This document shows, one piece after another, positions 19,315 through 29,181 of a stretch of 64,000 nucleotides of DNA (positions are counted from its first letter, which is position 1; each line of letters opens with the position of its first letter). Source of the stretch: Sphingomonas lutea. GTDB lineage: Bacteria > Pseudomonadota > Alphaproteobacteria > Sphingomonadales > Sphingomonadaceae. Both the position numbers and the translations under genes were made by a program. The notes beneath the pieces are model-generated. The model did no database searches. It saw only the letters and a list, made by a program, of their open reading frames with translations, and was not told the DNA's origin. The DNA is taken from assembly GCF_014396785.1 (NCBI RefSeq), contig NZ_CP060718.1, forward strand, positions 2,314,501-2,378,500, in the 5' to 3' direction.

Positions 19315-20031
19315 TCAGGCGCGGCTTAGCCGATCAAGCAGGGCGAGCAGCGAATCGAGATTGCGGCCAGTCGCCCCGGCCAGATGCTCGACCCCAATGA
19401 AGTCGGCGTCGGCAACGATCAGCGCCCGCCCCTTGCCCACGGCGCAGTCGGCTAGCAGCCGGCCGGCGCTGATCGCGCAGCGCCCGTGGAGCGTACCCGG
19501 CGACGCGGTCATGACCTCCCGCCCCGCCAGCGTCCGCACTTGCGGCCCCGCAGTCTCCGGCGTGTCGAGCCGCACGCCCCAGCGGGCGAGCAGGCCGGTG
19601 TCGCTGAACATCGGGGGTGGCCGCAACGGGTCGCCGAGTGCCCGTTCGCTTGGCCATTCGAGCGCCGGATCGGCGAGCAGCAAGACGCGCCCACCCCGCC
19701 GCACCCAGCCGTCGAGCGCAACCAAGTTCTCGGATGTCTGCGCCGGCGGGTGGGCCAGCAGCAGCAAGTTATGTCCTGACAGCTCGGCCGTGCTGGTGAC
19801 GCTGATTGGCCGAACGCGGTAGCGCGTCTCAAGTGCCTGCAGGACGCGTGACCCGCCGCCGTCGAGCGCGAACTGTTCGCCGAACACGATCGGCAGGCTG
19901 GTGAGGAGCAGAAGTACCGGCTTTTCGGCCGCCTGCGGGGCGGGGCGCTGCTTCGAGGCCAGGGCCCACGCGCCGGCCACGAGCAGCAGGAGGGCAAGCG
20001 CGGCCAGCACGCGTGCGCGCGTGCCGGTCAT
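19315..20031 (-). CDS. GldG/DUF4350-like envelope protein, unknown role
   Basis: 238 residues. An N-terminal hydrophobic segment (VLAALALLLLVAGAWALA) acts as signal anchor. The rest resembles the glutamine-amidotransferase-like domain of GldG/DUF4350 proteins, with LLLAHPPAQTSENLVALDGW and GGRVLLLADPALEWPSE. Such proteins often accompany ABC-type or MoxR-linked systems, but none is visible here. It follows a 75-residue membrane protein with an ATGA overlap and is the last gene before the mraZ control region. Function not known. Confidence 0.6.
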   Translation of the reverse strand: MTGTRARVLAALALLLLVAGAWALASKQRPAPQAAEKPVLLLLTSLPIVFGEQFALDGGGSRVLQALETRYRVRPISVTSTAELSGHNLLLLAHPPAQTSENLVALDGWVRRGGRVLLLADPALEWPSERALGDPLRPPPMFSDTGLLARWGVRLDTPETAGPQVRTLAGREVMTASPGTLHGRCAISAGRLLADCAVGKGRALIVADADFIGVEHLAGATGRNLDSLLALLDRLSRA

Positions 20032-20255
20032 TCCGCGCTGTTGTTCGACACCGCCTCCTGCGCGCCGGGCGCGACCCCCAGTTCCGCCAGCGGCTCACTC
20101 GGCTCGTTGGTGACGGCAGCGGCCGCCTCATTCGTCGCGTCGCTCCGGCTCGATCGGCTGATCACCGATCCGAGCAGGACGAGGAGGAACGCAAACGCGA
20201 GGCCCGTGAGCCCGATGCGGATGCGCTGTGCGCTGGTCCCGGCTTGGTCAGGCAT
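20028..20255 (-). CDS. Small membrane protein upstream of GldG-like gene
   Basis: 75 residues. One membrane segment (IGLTGLAFAFLLVLLGSVIS) is followed by a Ser/Ala/Glu-rich tail. The stop overlaps the next gene by ATGA, so the two are probably co-translated and may act together. I do not recognise a family. Confidence 0.55.
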   Translation of the reverse strand: MPDQAGTSAQRIRIGLTGLAFAFLLVLLGSVISRSSRSDATNEAAAAVTNEPSEPLAELGVAPGAQEAVSNNSAE

Positions 20256-20338
20256 TGATCGACGAAGCTATGTCTCATTTCGACAATAGGCAAGTTGGCC
20301 GCTTGACGCCGCCTTCGTGCCAGGAGCAAGGCGCGGAC

Positions 20339-20719
20339 ATGACTCGGTCTATTTTTGCAACGATGATTGCCGCCGCCGCGCTAGCCGGCTGCAACAACGG
20401 AGATAACACCGTCGTCGGCCAGGGTGCCGATTACGGAAACAATGTGGCGTCGCCGGCGGAGGTCCAGCTGCCGCCGTCGATCGCTTCCAGCAAGGTCTAT
20501 CGCTGTGCCGACAACGATGTCGTCTATGTCGACTGGCTGTCCGACGGGAAGTCGGCCAACGTTCGCACCGAGCAAGGCGGCCCGCCCACCCAGGTCGTGG
20601 CGCCCAACCCAGGCGAGCCGATGACCGCCGCTGGCGGCTATTCGATCGAGGGCACGGCCACCGACGCCAGCGTGACCATCGCCGTTCCCGGCCAGTCGGC
20701 GGAACGCTGCAAGGCCTAA
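20339..20719 (+). CDS. Putative lipoprotein, MliC-like
   Basis: 126 residues from ATG 20339. The signal peptide ends in AAALAGC, a lipobox, so the mature protein should start at that Cys (residue 18) and be lipid-anchored. The core KVYRCADNDVVYVDWLSDG resembles the start of the MliC/PliC lysozyme-inhibitor fold (Tyr-x-Cys followed by a beta hairpin), and a second Cys near the end (ERCKA) could pair with it. The assignment to MliC is tentative. Confidence 0.6.
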   Translation: MTRSIFATMIAAAALAGCNNGDNTVVGQGADYGNNVASPAEVQLPPSIASSKVYRCADNDVVYVDWLSDGKSANVRTEQGGPPTQVVAPNPGEPMTAAGGYSIEGTATDASVTIAVPGQSAERCKA

Positions 20720-20734
20720 GACATTGATCCCCTT

Positions 20735-20768
20735 CCCTCCGCCCACTCGGAATCGGGGTGGCGGAGGG
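20735..20768 (+). terminator. Hairpin between lipoprotein and hydrolase genes
   Basis: CCCTCCGCC at 20735-20743 pairs perfectly with GGCGGAGGG at 20760-20768 (9 bp, 16-base loop), 16 bases after the lipoprotein stop. No T run follows, so it may be a weak or factor-dependent terminator, or a repeat remnant. Confidence 0.4.
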
Positions 20769-20780
20769 TAAGGCTTCACC

Positions 20781-22436
20781 ATGACGATCAGCCGGCGTGC
20801 CTTTTCGAGCGGAGCCCTGTCGCTCGCGATCGGCAGTCAGCTGCCGGCCGCGGCCTGGGCGCAAGCGCGCCCGACGCTGACCGCGGCGCTAAATTCGATC
20901 CGCGCTTATGGCGATGCCCACCTTCGCCACTTCAACCTGCCCGGAATGACGCTGGGCGTGACCGCCCCCAACGGCTTCGCGACGGTGATGAACTTCGGCG
21001 TTGCCGACCTGGCCACGCGCGCGCTGATCGGGCCGAGCACCTTGTTCCAGATCGGGTCGCTGACCAAGGTCATGACCGCCCTCGTCATCCACCAGCTCGC
21101 GGCGGAAGGGCGGCTCAAGCTGAGCGATGCGGCGAGCGCGCTGGTCCCGGACATCGCTTTGCCGGCGGCAAGCGCCATCACCGTGCAGCACTTGCTCGAC
21201 CACCGTTCGGGCTTGCCCGACTTCACCGCGATTGCGCCCGAGGACGGGCTGTGGACCGGCTTCGCGCCCGGCGAGCATTATTATTATTCCAACACCGGCT
21301 ATGAGGTCCTGACGCGGATCGCCGAGCGCGCCGGCGGCAAGCCGCTCGCCAGCCTGTTCGCCGAGCGCATCTTCGCACCGCTCGGCATGTCGCTCAGCCG
21401 CGGCGCGATCGTTTCGGCGGATCGCGCGCGCTACGCCCAGGGCTATGAAGCGGCCGACGTGTCCATTCCGTTCGTGCGCGGGACAGGCCTGGTGCCCGCG
21501 CCGTGGGTCGACTGGGATTCAGGCGCGGGCAGCGTGGGATCGACCGCCGCCGACATGAACCTGTTCCTGCGCGCGCTGGCACAGTTGGCGCAGGCGCGGC
21601 CGGCACTCGGACTCGACGCCGCCGCCGCTTCCGAGTTCGTCCGCCACGCCCTGCCCGCCGACGTGCCCGGCGCCACCTATGGCAACGGCCTGCGTCACAT
21701 CCGCGAAGGCGGTCGCGACTATTTCCATCACACCGGCGGGATGCTGAGCTTCTCGTCCGCCTTCCACCTCGACCGCGCGAGCGGCGTCGGCGCCTTCGCC
21801 AGTACCTCGCTCAGCGCCTTCGCCTCCTATCGCCCGCGGCTGCTGACCCGTTTCGCCGCCGACGTCATGACCAATTTCCTTGCCGGCCGCGCTTTGCCCT
21901 ACCCGTCCGTGCTCGACACCCCGGTGGCGAACATCCCAAGCTACATCGGGCGTTATTCGGGCGCGGCGGGAAGTTTCGAGATCCGCGCCGGCAAGCCGCT
22001 GACGATCGTTGCCGACGGGCAGTCGGCCGAACTGCAATCCTGGGGCGGCGAGGCCTTTCGCACATCGCACCCGCGTTTCCGCAATTTCACCTTGCTGTTC
22101 GACCGCCGTCCGACGGGGATTGCGGGCGCCGCCTGGGGACCCGCGACCTATGTTCGCGACGGCGTGACGGTCAAGGCCGCGCCGTCCGACCCGGCGCTGG
22201 CCCTCTTCGCCGGGCGCTATACCAGCCCGAGCCCATGGTGGCGGACGATTACCGTGGTTGAGCGCGAAGGGCGGTTGTGGCTCGGCACCGAAACGCCGCT
22301 GACCAGGATCGGCGACAATCTGTGGCGCGCCGGCAAGGACAGCTGGTCGCCCGAGCGCGCGTCTTTCCGCGACCTCGTCGACGGACGCCCGCAGACCCTC
22401 GTCTTCTCCGGCGAGACCTTCCGCCGCGGCGGCTGA
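20781..22436 (+). CDS. Serine hydrolase, beta-lactamase class C family
   Basis: 551 residues. A twin-arginine-like signal (ISRRAFSSGALSLAIGSQ) suggests export. The class C/DD-peptidase catalytic motifs are clear: IGSLTKVMTALV (SxxK), HYYYSNTGYEVL (YxN) and YFHHTGGMLSF (HxG). A C-terminal ~170-residue beta-rich domain (FAGRYTSPSPWWRTITVVER) follows, as in many esterase or peptidase members. The substrate is unknown: D-aminopeptidase, esterase and beta-lactamase-like activities all occur in this family. Confidence 0.85.
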   Translation: MTISRRAFSSGALSLAIGSQLPAAAWAQARPTLTAALNSIRAYGDAHLRHFNLPGMTLGVTAPNGFATVMNFGVADLATRALIGPSTLFQIGSLTKVMTALVIHQLAAEGRLKLSDAASALVPDIALPAASAITVQHLLDHRSGLPDFTAIAPEDGLWTGFAPGEHYYYSNTGYEVLTRIAERAGGKPLASLFAERIFAPLGMSLSRGAIVSADRARYAQGYEAADVSIPFVRGTGLVPAPWVDWDSGAGSVGSTAADMNLFLRALAQLAQARPALGLDAAAASEFVRHALPADVPGATYGNGLRHIREGGRDYFHHTGGMLSFSSAFHLDRASGVGAFASTSLSAFASYRPRLLTRFAADVMTNFLAGRALPYPSVLDTPVANIPSYIGRYSGAAGSFEIRAGKPLTIVADGQSAELQSWGGEAFRTSHPRFRNFTLLFDRRPTGIAGAAWGPATYVRDGVTVKAAPSDPALALFAGRYTSPSPWWRTITVVEREGRLWLGTETPLTRIGDNLWRAGKDSWSPERASFRDLVDGRPQTLVFSGETFRRGG

Positions 22437-22474
22437 CCTAGCCGCCGCTCGGCGCGACCGCTAAGGGGCCGCGC

Positions 22475-24709
22475 ATGGACGTCCTCGAAGCCCCCGCCAT
22501 CACCCCCGACATCATCGCCGAACACGGCCTTAGCGACGAAGAATATCAGCGCATCCTGCGTGCGATGGGACGCGAGCCGAACCTCGTCGAGCTGGGCATC
22601 TTTTCGGTCATGTGGTCGGAGCATTGCAGCTACAAAAGCTCGCGCTTCCACCTCAAGAAGCTGCCGACCAGCGCGCCGTGGGTGATCCAGGGGCCGGGCG
22701 AGAATGCCGGGGTGATCGACATTGGCGACGGCGACGCGGCAATCTTCAAGATGGAGAGCCACAACCACCCGTCCTACATTGAGCCCTATCAGGGCGCGGC
22801 GACGGGCGTCGGCGGGATCCTGCGCGACGTGTTCACCATGGGCGCGCGGCCGATCGCCAATCTGAATGCACTGCGCTTCGGGCGGCCCGACCATCCCAAG
22901 ATGCGCCACCTCATCAGGGGCGTCGTCCACGGCATCGGCGGCTATGGCAATTGCGTCGGCGTTCCGACGGTGGGCGGCGAGGTCAATTTCGACACCGCTT
23001 ATGACGGGAACATCCTGGTCAATGCGATGACCGTCGGCGTCGCCAAGACGGACAAGATTTTCTATTCGGCGGCAACCGGGATCGGCAATCCGATCGTCTA
23101 TGTCGGCAGCAAGACTGGCCGCGACGGGATCCACGGCGCGACCATGGCTTCCGCCGATTTCGACGAGAATAGCGACGAGAAGCGCCCGACGGTTCAGGTC
23201 GGCGATCCGTTCACCGAAAAGCTGCTGATCGAGGCCTGCCTCGAGCTGATGGCAACCGACGCGATCGTCGCGATCCAGGACATGGGCGCGGCGGGCCTCA
23301 CCTCCTCGTCGGTCGAGATGGCGAGCAAGGGCGGCGCCGGCATCCGCCTGGTCATGGACCGCGTGCCGCAGCGCGAAGAAGGCATGACGCCCTACGAAAT
23401 GATGCTGTCGGAATCGCAAGAGCGGATGCTGATGGTCCTCAAGCCCGGCCGCGAGGCCGAGGCCGAGGCGATCTTCAAGAAGTGGGAGCTCGACTTCGCG
23501 GTCATCGGCGAAGTCACCGATACCGGGCATATGGTACTCGAATGGAAGGGCGAGGTGGTGTGCGACATCCCGCTCGGCCCGCTCGCAGACGACGCCCCCG
23601 AGTACGATCGGCCGCACATGAGCCTCGACGACTATAAGGCGTGGGCGCAGGTGAAGCCGCTCGAGGACGTTCCCGAGAGCACAGACATCGCGGGCGATCT
23701 GCTCAAGCTGATGGCCTCGCCCAATCTCGCCTCGCGACGCTGGATCTGGGAGCAGTACGACCAGTCGGTCGGCGCCAACACCGTCCAGCGCCCCGGCGGC
23801 GACGCGGCAGTGGTGCGCGTCCACGGCACGCGCAAGGCGCTGGCGATGACCACCGATTGCACCCCGCGCTATTGCTACGCCGACCCCTACGAAGGCGGCA
23901 AGCAAGCGATCGCCGAGGCCTACCGCAACCTGTGCGCGGTGGGGGCGCGGCCTTTGGCGGTGACCAACTGTCTCAACTTCGGCAACCCGCAGCGGCCCGA
24001 GATCATGGCCCAGTTCGTAGAATGCCTGCGCGGCATGGGCGACGCCTGCCGCGCGCTCGATTTCCCGATCGTTAGCGGCAACGTCAGCCTCTACAACGAA
24101 AGCAAGGCGACGGGTGGCGGCAGCGCGATCCTGCCCACACCCGCGATTGGTGGTGTGGGGCTGCTGGAGGACTGGCAGGCCAGCGCGACGATTGCGTTCA
24201 AGACGGAGGGCGAGACGTTGATGCTGATCGGCCATTCGGCCGGCCATGTGGGCCAGTCGCTGTGGCTCGACGTATGCCACGGCGGCCGCGCCGGCGACGC
24301 ACCCCCGGTCGACCTCGACGTCGAGCAGCGTCTGGGTCGCTTGTTGCGTGAATTGATCGCGGGCGGACGCGTCAGCGCGGTCCACGACGTCAGCGATGGC
24401 GGCGCGCTCGTTGCGATTGCCGAAATGGCGCTGGCGGGAAATCGCGGCGCCACGATTTCGCTCCCGGCCATGCCCAACCCCGCGACAATCCTGTTCGGCG
24501 AGGACCAGGGCCGCGCGCTGGTTAGCACAATGGAGCCGGCGGCAGTGACGGAGGCAGCGACCGCAGCGAACCTCTTCTCGGCAGGGATCGGCACCGTCCG
24601 CGGTGATGCGATTGCAGGGCCGGGCTTCGCCGTGCCCCTCGCCGACCTCCGCGCCGCGCATGAAGGCTTCTTCCCCAGGCTGATGGGCGCCGACGCCGCC
24701 CTGGCATGA
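22475..24709 (+). CDS. purL: FGAM synthase large subunit PurL
   Basis: 744 residues, the short PurL type that works with separate PurS and PurQ subunits. It makes formylglycinamidine ribonucleotide in purine synthesis. Motifs seen are [25 protein letters not shown] and the later ATP-site [20 protein letters not shown]. Neither purS nor purQ is adjacent. Its stop overlaps the DUF3052 gene by ATGA. Confidence 0.96.
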   Translation: MDVLEAPAITPDIIAEHGLSDEEYQRILRAMGREPNLVELGIFSVMWSEHCSYKSSRFHLKKLPTSAPWVIQGPGENAGVIDIGDGDAAIFKMESHNHPSYIEPYQGAATGVGGILRDVFTMGARPIANLNALRFGRPDHPKMRHLIRGVVHGIGGYGNCVGVPTVGGEVNFDTAYDGNILVNAMTVGVAKTDKIFYSAATGIGNPIVYVGSKTGRDGIHGATMASADFDENSDEKRPTVQVGDPFTEKLLIEACLELMATDAIVAIQDMGAAGLTSSSVEMASKGGAGIRLVMDRVPQREEGMTPYEMMLSESQERMLMVLKPGREAEAEAIFKKWELDFAVIGEVTDTGHMVLEWKGEVVCDIPLGPLADDAPEYDRPHMSLDDYKAWAQVKPLEDVPESTDIAGDLLKLMASPNLASRRWIWEQYDQSVGANTVQRPGGDAAVVRVHGTRKALAMTTDCTPRYCYADPYEGGKQAIAEAYRNLCAVGARPLAVTNCLNFGNPQRPEIMAQFVECLRGMGDACRALDFPIVSGNVSLYNESKATGGGSAILPTPAIGGVGLLEDWQASATIAFKTEGETLMLIGHSAGHVGQSLWLDVCHGGRAGDAPPVDLDVEQRLGRLLRELIAGGRVSAVHDVSDGGALVAIAEMALAGNRGATISLPAMPNPATILFGEDQGRALVSTMEPAAVTEAATAANLFSAGIGTVRGDAIAGPGFAVPLADLRAAHEGFFPRLMGADAALA

Positions 24710-25118
24710 CTTCGGGCTATTCCGGGACGCCGCTGGCGCGAAAATTGTCGCTGAAGGACAAGATGCGCGTGTGGTGGGACGGCGTGCCCAACGGCGTTCG
24801 CGGCGAGATTCGCGCGGGGCTTGAGGACCAAGGCGCGGCGATCGAGCTGCTCGACATCCCCAAGCCGCCGATTGACGCCGCGCACATCTTCGTCACGGCG
24901 CGCGGCGAGCTCGAAGCCAAGCTGCACCTGCTGATGCCGCTGCTCGCCCCGGCGGCTTCATCTGGGTCAGCTGGCCCAAGAAGGCGGCAAAGGTCGAGAC
25001 CGACGTGACCGAGGACACTATCCGCGACGTATGCCTGCCGATGGGGCTGGTCGACGTCAAAGTCTGCGCCCTCGACGCCGTCTGGTCCGGCCTCAAGCTG
25101 ATGCGGCGGCGATCATAG
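24706..25118 (+). CDS. DUF3052 family protein, frameshifted
   Basis: The N-terminal [20 protein letters not shown] is the DUF3052 start signature. After LMPLLAP the literal frame turns to nonsense and stops at 25008. The rest of the family ([20 protein letters not shown] to [12 protein letters not shown]) is intact one frame away and ends at 25118. One extra C in the run 24947-24950 restores about 137 residues. The role of the family is not known. It is coupled to purL by ATGA. Confidence 0.85.
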
Positions 25119-25122
25119 CCTC

Positions 25123-25140
25123 TTGCGAATGTGTCGCATT
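25123..25140 (+). promoter_or_regulatory. Putative Fur-like operator upstream of bfd
   Basis: TTGCGAATGTGTCGCATT contains the inverted pair TGCGA / TCGCA around a short centre. It lies 20 bases upstream of the bfd start. Fur represses bfd in E. coli, and the spacing resembles a Fur box, but the match is partial. Confidence 0.4.
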
Positions 25141-25159
25141 ATCGACTATAGCGAGTCCC

Positions 25160-25351
25160 ATGATCGTCTGCGTCTGCAATCGGATCACGGAGAGTGAGGT
25201 GCGCAAGGCGGCGCGTGCCGGCGCGACGACTCCTGATGCGGCTTACGCCTGCCACGGCTGCGAGGCGCAGTGCGGCTGCTGCCTCGATTATGCGCAGGAA
25301 CTGATCGATGAGGAGCGTGCCACGGCGCCGCGCCTGCGGCTCGTCGCCTGA
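25160..25351 (+). CDS. bfd: Bacterioferritin-associated ferredoxin Bfd
   Basis: 63 residues from ATG 25160. A [2Fe-2S] ferredoxin that delivers electrons to bacterioferritin so stored iron can be released. Cys4 and Cys6 (MIVCVCNRIT) and Cys38/Cys41 (CHGCEAQCGCC) match the Bfd ligand pattern. Extra Cys at 31, 34 and 40 are also present. bfr lies 116 bp downstream on the same strand, which supports the pairing. Confidence 0.92.
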   Translation: MIVCVCNRITESEVRKAARAGATTPDAAYACHGCEAQCGCCLDYAQELIDEERATAPRLRLVA

Positions 25352-25467
25352 TCTTTGCGACTGACTATCAATCGCAAGTTTTCCGCAGTTTTCCGCCAAA
25401 ATTTCGCTTCCCACATTCACCGTGCAAGCGTAGAGCCGCGTGAACGGCGTGAGGCGGAGAATTTTCC

Positions 25468-25950
25468 ATGAAGGGCGACCCTAAGGTCATTGAGCTGCTT
25501 AACGAGGCGCTCAAGGAAGAACTGACCGCAATCAACCAATATTGGCTGCACTACCGCATGCTCGACAATTGGGGGGTCAAGAAGCTCGCCGACTATGAGC
25601 GGCACGAATCAATCGACGAGATGAAGCATGCCGACCGCTTGGCGGAGCGCATCCTGTTCCTCGACGGCCTGCCCAATTTCCAGGCGCTTGGCCGGCTGCG
25701 GATCGGCGAGAATGTCGAGGAAGTCCTCAAGGCCGACATGGAAGCCGAGCTGTCCGGCGCGAAGCTTTACCGCGACCTCGTCCAGCACGCCGAAAGCGTC
25801 CGCGACTATGTCACCCGCGACCTTGCGCGCGAAATCCTGGCGGACGAGGAAAAGCACATCGATTTCCTCGAGACGCAATTCGAGATGATCGCCCGAATGG
25901 GCCTGCAGAATTACGTGCAACTGCAAAGCGAGGCGGCGGAGGGCGAGTAA
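25468..25950 (+). CDS. bfr: Bacterioferritin
   Basis: 160 residues, 24-mer ferritin with heme. The ferroxidase ligands are in the expected places: [10 protein letters not shown] (first Glu), [20 protein letters not shown] (Glu, His and the heme-ligand Met), and [15 protein letters not shown] (Glu/His). Stores iron in the cytoplasm. A site GGCGGAG lies before the ATG. The 116-bp gap after bfd suggests it may also have its own promoter. Confidence 0.95.
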   Translation: MKGDPKVIELLNEALKEELTAINQYWLHYRMLDNWGVKKLADYERHESIDEMKHADRLAERILFLDGLPNFQALGRLRIGENVEEVLKADMEAELSGAKLYRDLVQHAESVRDYVTRDLAREILADEEKHIDFLETQFEMIARMGLQNYVQLQSEAAEGE

Positions 25951-25988
25951 GGTCTACCGGATCAGGTCCGGGATGACTCCGACGCGGT

Positions 25989-26414
25989 TCAGATTCGCCC
26001 GAACCCCTGGTTGCTGGCTTTGCGGCCGAAGCCCGTGGGCGCGGCGCGCGTCATCAGCGGGTTGGTCGCCCGGTCGAACTGATCGACGGTCGAATCGAAC
26101 AAGCGGCGCAATTCCACGACTTCCGGGACGAGTTCGTCGGGGAAGCGATGAGTTTCCACGCAAACGCGGGCGGTGGATTCGATGAGTTCCGCGATCTTCG
26201 CCAGCGGCTCTGCGCCCAGTTGCCGCGATTCGCCCTTGATGGTGTGCGCGGGAAGGACGAGCGCGGGCGTGTTCTGCTCGCGCATCGCCTGCTCGATCTG
26301 GGTGATCGACTTGGCGCCGTCCTCACGGAAATAGCTGAGGATGCGGATGAACCCCGGGCCCAGCTCCGCCCGACTCTTTTCGAAGAGCGCCCAATCGATG
26401 ATGTCCGCGTCCAT
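25989..26414 (-). CDS. Hpt-domain phosphotransfer protein
   Basis: 141 residues, all-helical. The motif PAHTIKGESRQLGA with His57 is the phosphorylatable site of an Hpt domain (HxxKG). It could relay phosphate from a hybrid kinase, and the nearest one is at 32807-35731, but no direct link is visible. The C-terminal ~20 residues (APTGFGRKASNQGFGRI) look unstructured. Confidence 0.85.
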   Translation of the reverse strand: MDADIIDWALFEKSRAELGPGFIRILSYFREDGAKSITQIEQAMREQNTPALVLPAHTIKGESRQLGAEPLAKIAELIESTARVCVETHRFPDELVPEVVELRRLFDSTVDQFDRATNPLMTRAAPTGFGRKASNQGFGRI

Positions 26415-26448
26415 AGCTCCGGACTAGGCACAAACGGTAAACTTTGCC

Positions 26449-27801
26449 TTAGCGCCGCGCCCGGTCGAACGGATTGGCACGACCGCGGAATTCAAGCCGG
26501 AGCGGGACCGGACCAATCCCCAGGTCGCGCCGCATCGCGTTCAGCAAATAGCGGCGATAACTGTCGGGCAATTCGTCGAGCCGATTGCCGAACACGACGA
26601 AGCTGGGCGGTCGGCTTTTCACCTGCGTGATGTAGCGCAGCTTGATCCGCTGGCCCTTCGGCGCGGGCGGCGGGTTGGCCTCGATCGCGCCTTCGAACCA
26701 GCGGTTGAGCTCGCCCGTGGGAACGCGCTTGCTCCACGCCTCGCGCAGGTCGAACGCGACTTCGAGCAAGGTATCGATGCCCTTGCCCGTCTTCGCTGAC
26801 ACCGTGAGCAGCGGCACGTCGCGCAATTGCGACAGCCCTTCCGCAAGCGCCGCCTTGATACCGTTGAACAGCGACGAGGCCTGTTCGGCGACGTCCCACT
26901 TGTTGACCGCGATGATCAGCGCGCGGCCTTCCTCCAGCGTTTGCGAGGCGATGCGCAGGTCCTGTGCCTCGAGCCCGCGGGTGGCATCGAGCAGCAGCAC
27001 CACCACCTCGGCATAATCGATCGCCCGGCGGGTGTCGGCGGCGGATAGCTTTTCAAGCTTGTCCTCGACCTTGGCGCGCTTGCGAAGGCCGGCCGTGTCC
27101 ACCAGCCGCACCGGCTTTCCCTGCCAGGTCCAGTCGAGGCTGATTGAATCGCGCGTGATGCCCGCTTCGGGTCCGGTGATCATCCGGTCTTCGCCAAGCA
27201 TGCGGTTGACCAGGGTCGACTTGCCCGCGTTGGGGCGCCCGACGATCGCCAGCTTGAGCTGATGGTCGCCGTTCGCCTCGTCGTCCTCCTCCGCGTCGGG
27301 ATCGCGCTCGACATGGGGGCGGACGGCCTCGAACAGATCGGCGACGCCCTCGCCATGTTCGGCGCTGAGCGCGATGGGGTCGCCGAAACCAAGGCCGAAA
27401 GCTTCGAAAATGCCCGATTCGGCGGCGCGGCCCTCGGCCTTGTTGGCGACCAGCACGACCGGGGTCTTCGACGCGCGCAGCCAGCGGCCGATCTCCTCGT
27501 CGAGCGGGGTCAGGCCTTCGCGCGCATCGACCAGGAACAGGGCGACATCGGCCTCATTCACCGCGGCTTCGGTCTGCTGCCGCATTCGCCCGGGCAGGCT
27601 GGCGGGATCCTCGTCCTCGAACCCCGCCGTGTCGATCACGCGAAAGTCGAGCCCAAGCAGATTCGCCTCGCCCTCGCGCCGGTCGCGGGTCACGCCGGGC
27701 CGGTCGTCGACCAGCGCCACGCGCTTGCCAACGAGCCGGTTGAACAGGGTCGATTTACCGACGTTGGGCCGGCCGACGATCGCAACAGTGGGGAGCGGCA
27801 T
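26449..27801 (-). CDS. der: Ribosome-assembly GTPase Der (EngA)
   Basis: 450 residues with two tandem G domains: first P-loop GRPNVGKSTLFNRLVG near residue 8, second GRPNAGKSTLVNRMLGED near residue 190. Switch and NKxD-type motifs follow (ANKAEG, AVNKWD). A C-terminal KH-like domain with LPDSYRRYLLNAMRRDLG completes it. Needed for 50S subunit maturation. An acidic linker (DPDAEEDDEANGD) separates the G domains. It follows bamB, a common neighbour pair in proteobacteria. Confidence 0.96.
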   Translation of the reverse strand: MPLPTVAIVGRPNVGKSTLFNRLVGKRVALVDDRPGVTRDRREGEANLLGLDFRVIDTAGFEDEDPASLPGRMRQQTEAAVNEADVALFLVDAREGLTPLDEEIGRWLRASKTPVVLVANKAEGRAAESGIFEAFGLGFGDPIALSAEHGEGVADLFEAVRPHVERDPDAEEDDEANGDHQLKLAIVGRPNAGKSTLVNRMLGEDRMITGPEAGITRDSISLDWTWQGKPVRLVDTAGLRKRAKVEDKLEKLSAADTRRAIDYAEVVVLLLDATRGLEAQDLRIASQTLEEGRALIIAVNKWDVAEQASSLFNGIKAALAEGLSQLRDVPLLTVSAKTGKGIDTLLEVAFDLREAWSKRVPTGELNRWFEGAIEANPPPAPKGQRIKLRYITQVKSRPPSFVVFGNRLDELPDSYRRYLLNAMRRDLGIGPVPLRLEFRGRANPFDRARR

Positions 27802-27841
27802 GGCAGCGCCGATAGCAGGCTGTTCGCCTCGCGGCGAAATA

Positions 27842-29173
27842 TTAGCGGAAGGCGTGCAACTGGCCGTCGTTGTCGAACACGAACAAGGTCGAATCCGCGA
27901 CGATCGGCGACAGGTTGATGCCCGCCGATACGCGCGTCTGGCTCTGGAAGGATCCGCTGACCGGATCGACGTTCACCAGGACGCCGTTGGAGCCGGCGAC
28001 AATCAGGCGGTCACCGGCCAGGATCGGCCCCGAATAATCGATTTGCCCGCGCTTCGAGCCGGGCCGTTCGAACTGCGGCAATTGGTTGATCCAGCGCACG
28101 CGCCCGGTCGCCCGCGACAGGCACAGCAGCTTGGCGTCGGCGGTCACGACGAAAATCCATTCCGGCGCCACCCACGGCGTCGAAATGCCCGAGATGTTCA
28201 CTTCCCAGATGCGCTGGCCGGTGGTCAGCTCGAGCGCGACCATGCGCCCGCCTTGCCCGACCGCGATCACCTGGCCATTGTCGATCACCGGATCGGCGTC
28301 GATGTCGCTGAGCGAGGAGACGCTGGTGCGGATGCTGGTCGGCTGGAGCGCGTCCTGCCACACCTGCCGGCCATTTTCGTAGCGGTATGCGTTGAGCTCG
28401 CCCGACGAAAAGCCGGCAACGACCGTGCCCTGCCCGACGGCGGGCGCGGCCGATCCAAAGATCCCCGCAATCTCGAGCGAGGCGGGCTGCGACCAATTCT
28501 GGCGGCCGTCGGATTCCCGAAGCGAAAAGATCTGATTGTCCTGGCTGATGACGTAGAGCGCGCCATCGGCCACCGTCGGCGCGCCGCGCAGCGGTCCGCC
28601 CGGGCGCACTTGCCAGACGATGCCGCCATTGGTGACGTCGAGCGCGGCGACATAACCGAGGCCGTTGGTGGCGTAGATGCGACCGTTGTTGAAGGCGATC
28701 CCGCCGCCGTAGAGGGAGGCTTCGTTGCCGCGGTCGTTGGGGGTCTGGCTAGCCCACAGCAGCCCGCCGTTTCGCGTGTCGAAGGCACGCACGGTGCCCA
28801 GGATATCGATGGTGTAAACGCGGCCGCCGGCAACCACCGGCTCTGACGCCAGGCGCGCGGTCAGCGTACTTCCGCGGCCGCCATTGACGGTGAAGGCACG
28901 TGTCAGGGCATTGCCGAGCGCGAGATGCCCCATCGACTTGGTCGCATTCCCGCCCGACTGCGTCCATTCGCTGTTTACGGTGGCGGGAGGAAGCGACATC
29001 GGCAGTGCCGTGGTCGCCGGATCGACCTGAACGTCACTGTCCGCGGTCAGCACCGCAATGCGCTCGCCAAGAACCGGGGTCTTGGGAGTCGATTTCTTGA
29101 TGATGCCGCATCCGCTGACGGCGAGCGCCGCTGTGGCGATAACGAAGAAACGGGTGATGTCAGACTTGATCAT
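27842..29173 (-). CDS. bamB: Outer-membrane assembly lipoprotein BamB
   Basis: 443 residues. The signal peptide ends in the lipobox LAVSGC (Cys22). The rest is a PQQ-type eight-bladed beta-propeller with repeats such as GTVRAFDTRNGGLLWAS and VAALDVTNGGIVWQV. BamB supports BamA in folding outer-membrane proteins, in the periplasm. It lies between a TPR protein and der, the classic arrangement. Confidence 0.92.
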   Translation of the reverse strand: MIKSDITRFFVIATAALAVSGCGIIKKSTPKTPVLGERIAVLTADSDVQVDPATTALPMSLPPATVNSEWTQSGGNATKSMGHLALGNALTRAFTVNGGRGSTLTARLASEPVVAGGRVYTIDILGTVRAFDTRNGGLLWASQTPNDRGNEASLYGGGIAFNNGRIYATNGLGYVAALDVTNGGIVWQVRPGGPLRGAPTVADGALYVISQDNQIFSLRESDGRQNWSQPASLEIAGIFGSAAPAVGQGTVVAGFSSGELNAYRYENGRQVWQDALQPTSIRTSVSSLSDIDADPVIDNGQVIAVGQGGRMVALELTTGQRIWEVNISGISTPWVAPEWIFVVTADAKLLCLSRATGRVRWINQLPQFERPGSKRGQIDYSGPILAGDRLIVAGSNGVLVNVDPVSGSFQSQTRVSAGINLSPIVADSTLFVFDNDGQLHAFR

Positions 29174-29181
29174 GCTTGGTC

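Noticed and set aside
22217..24661. 814-residue open frame antisense to purL
   Set aside because: It is the mirror of a clear purL gene in high-GC DNA; the composition is Arg/His/Asp-rich and matches no family.
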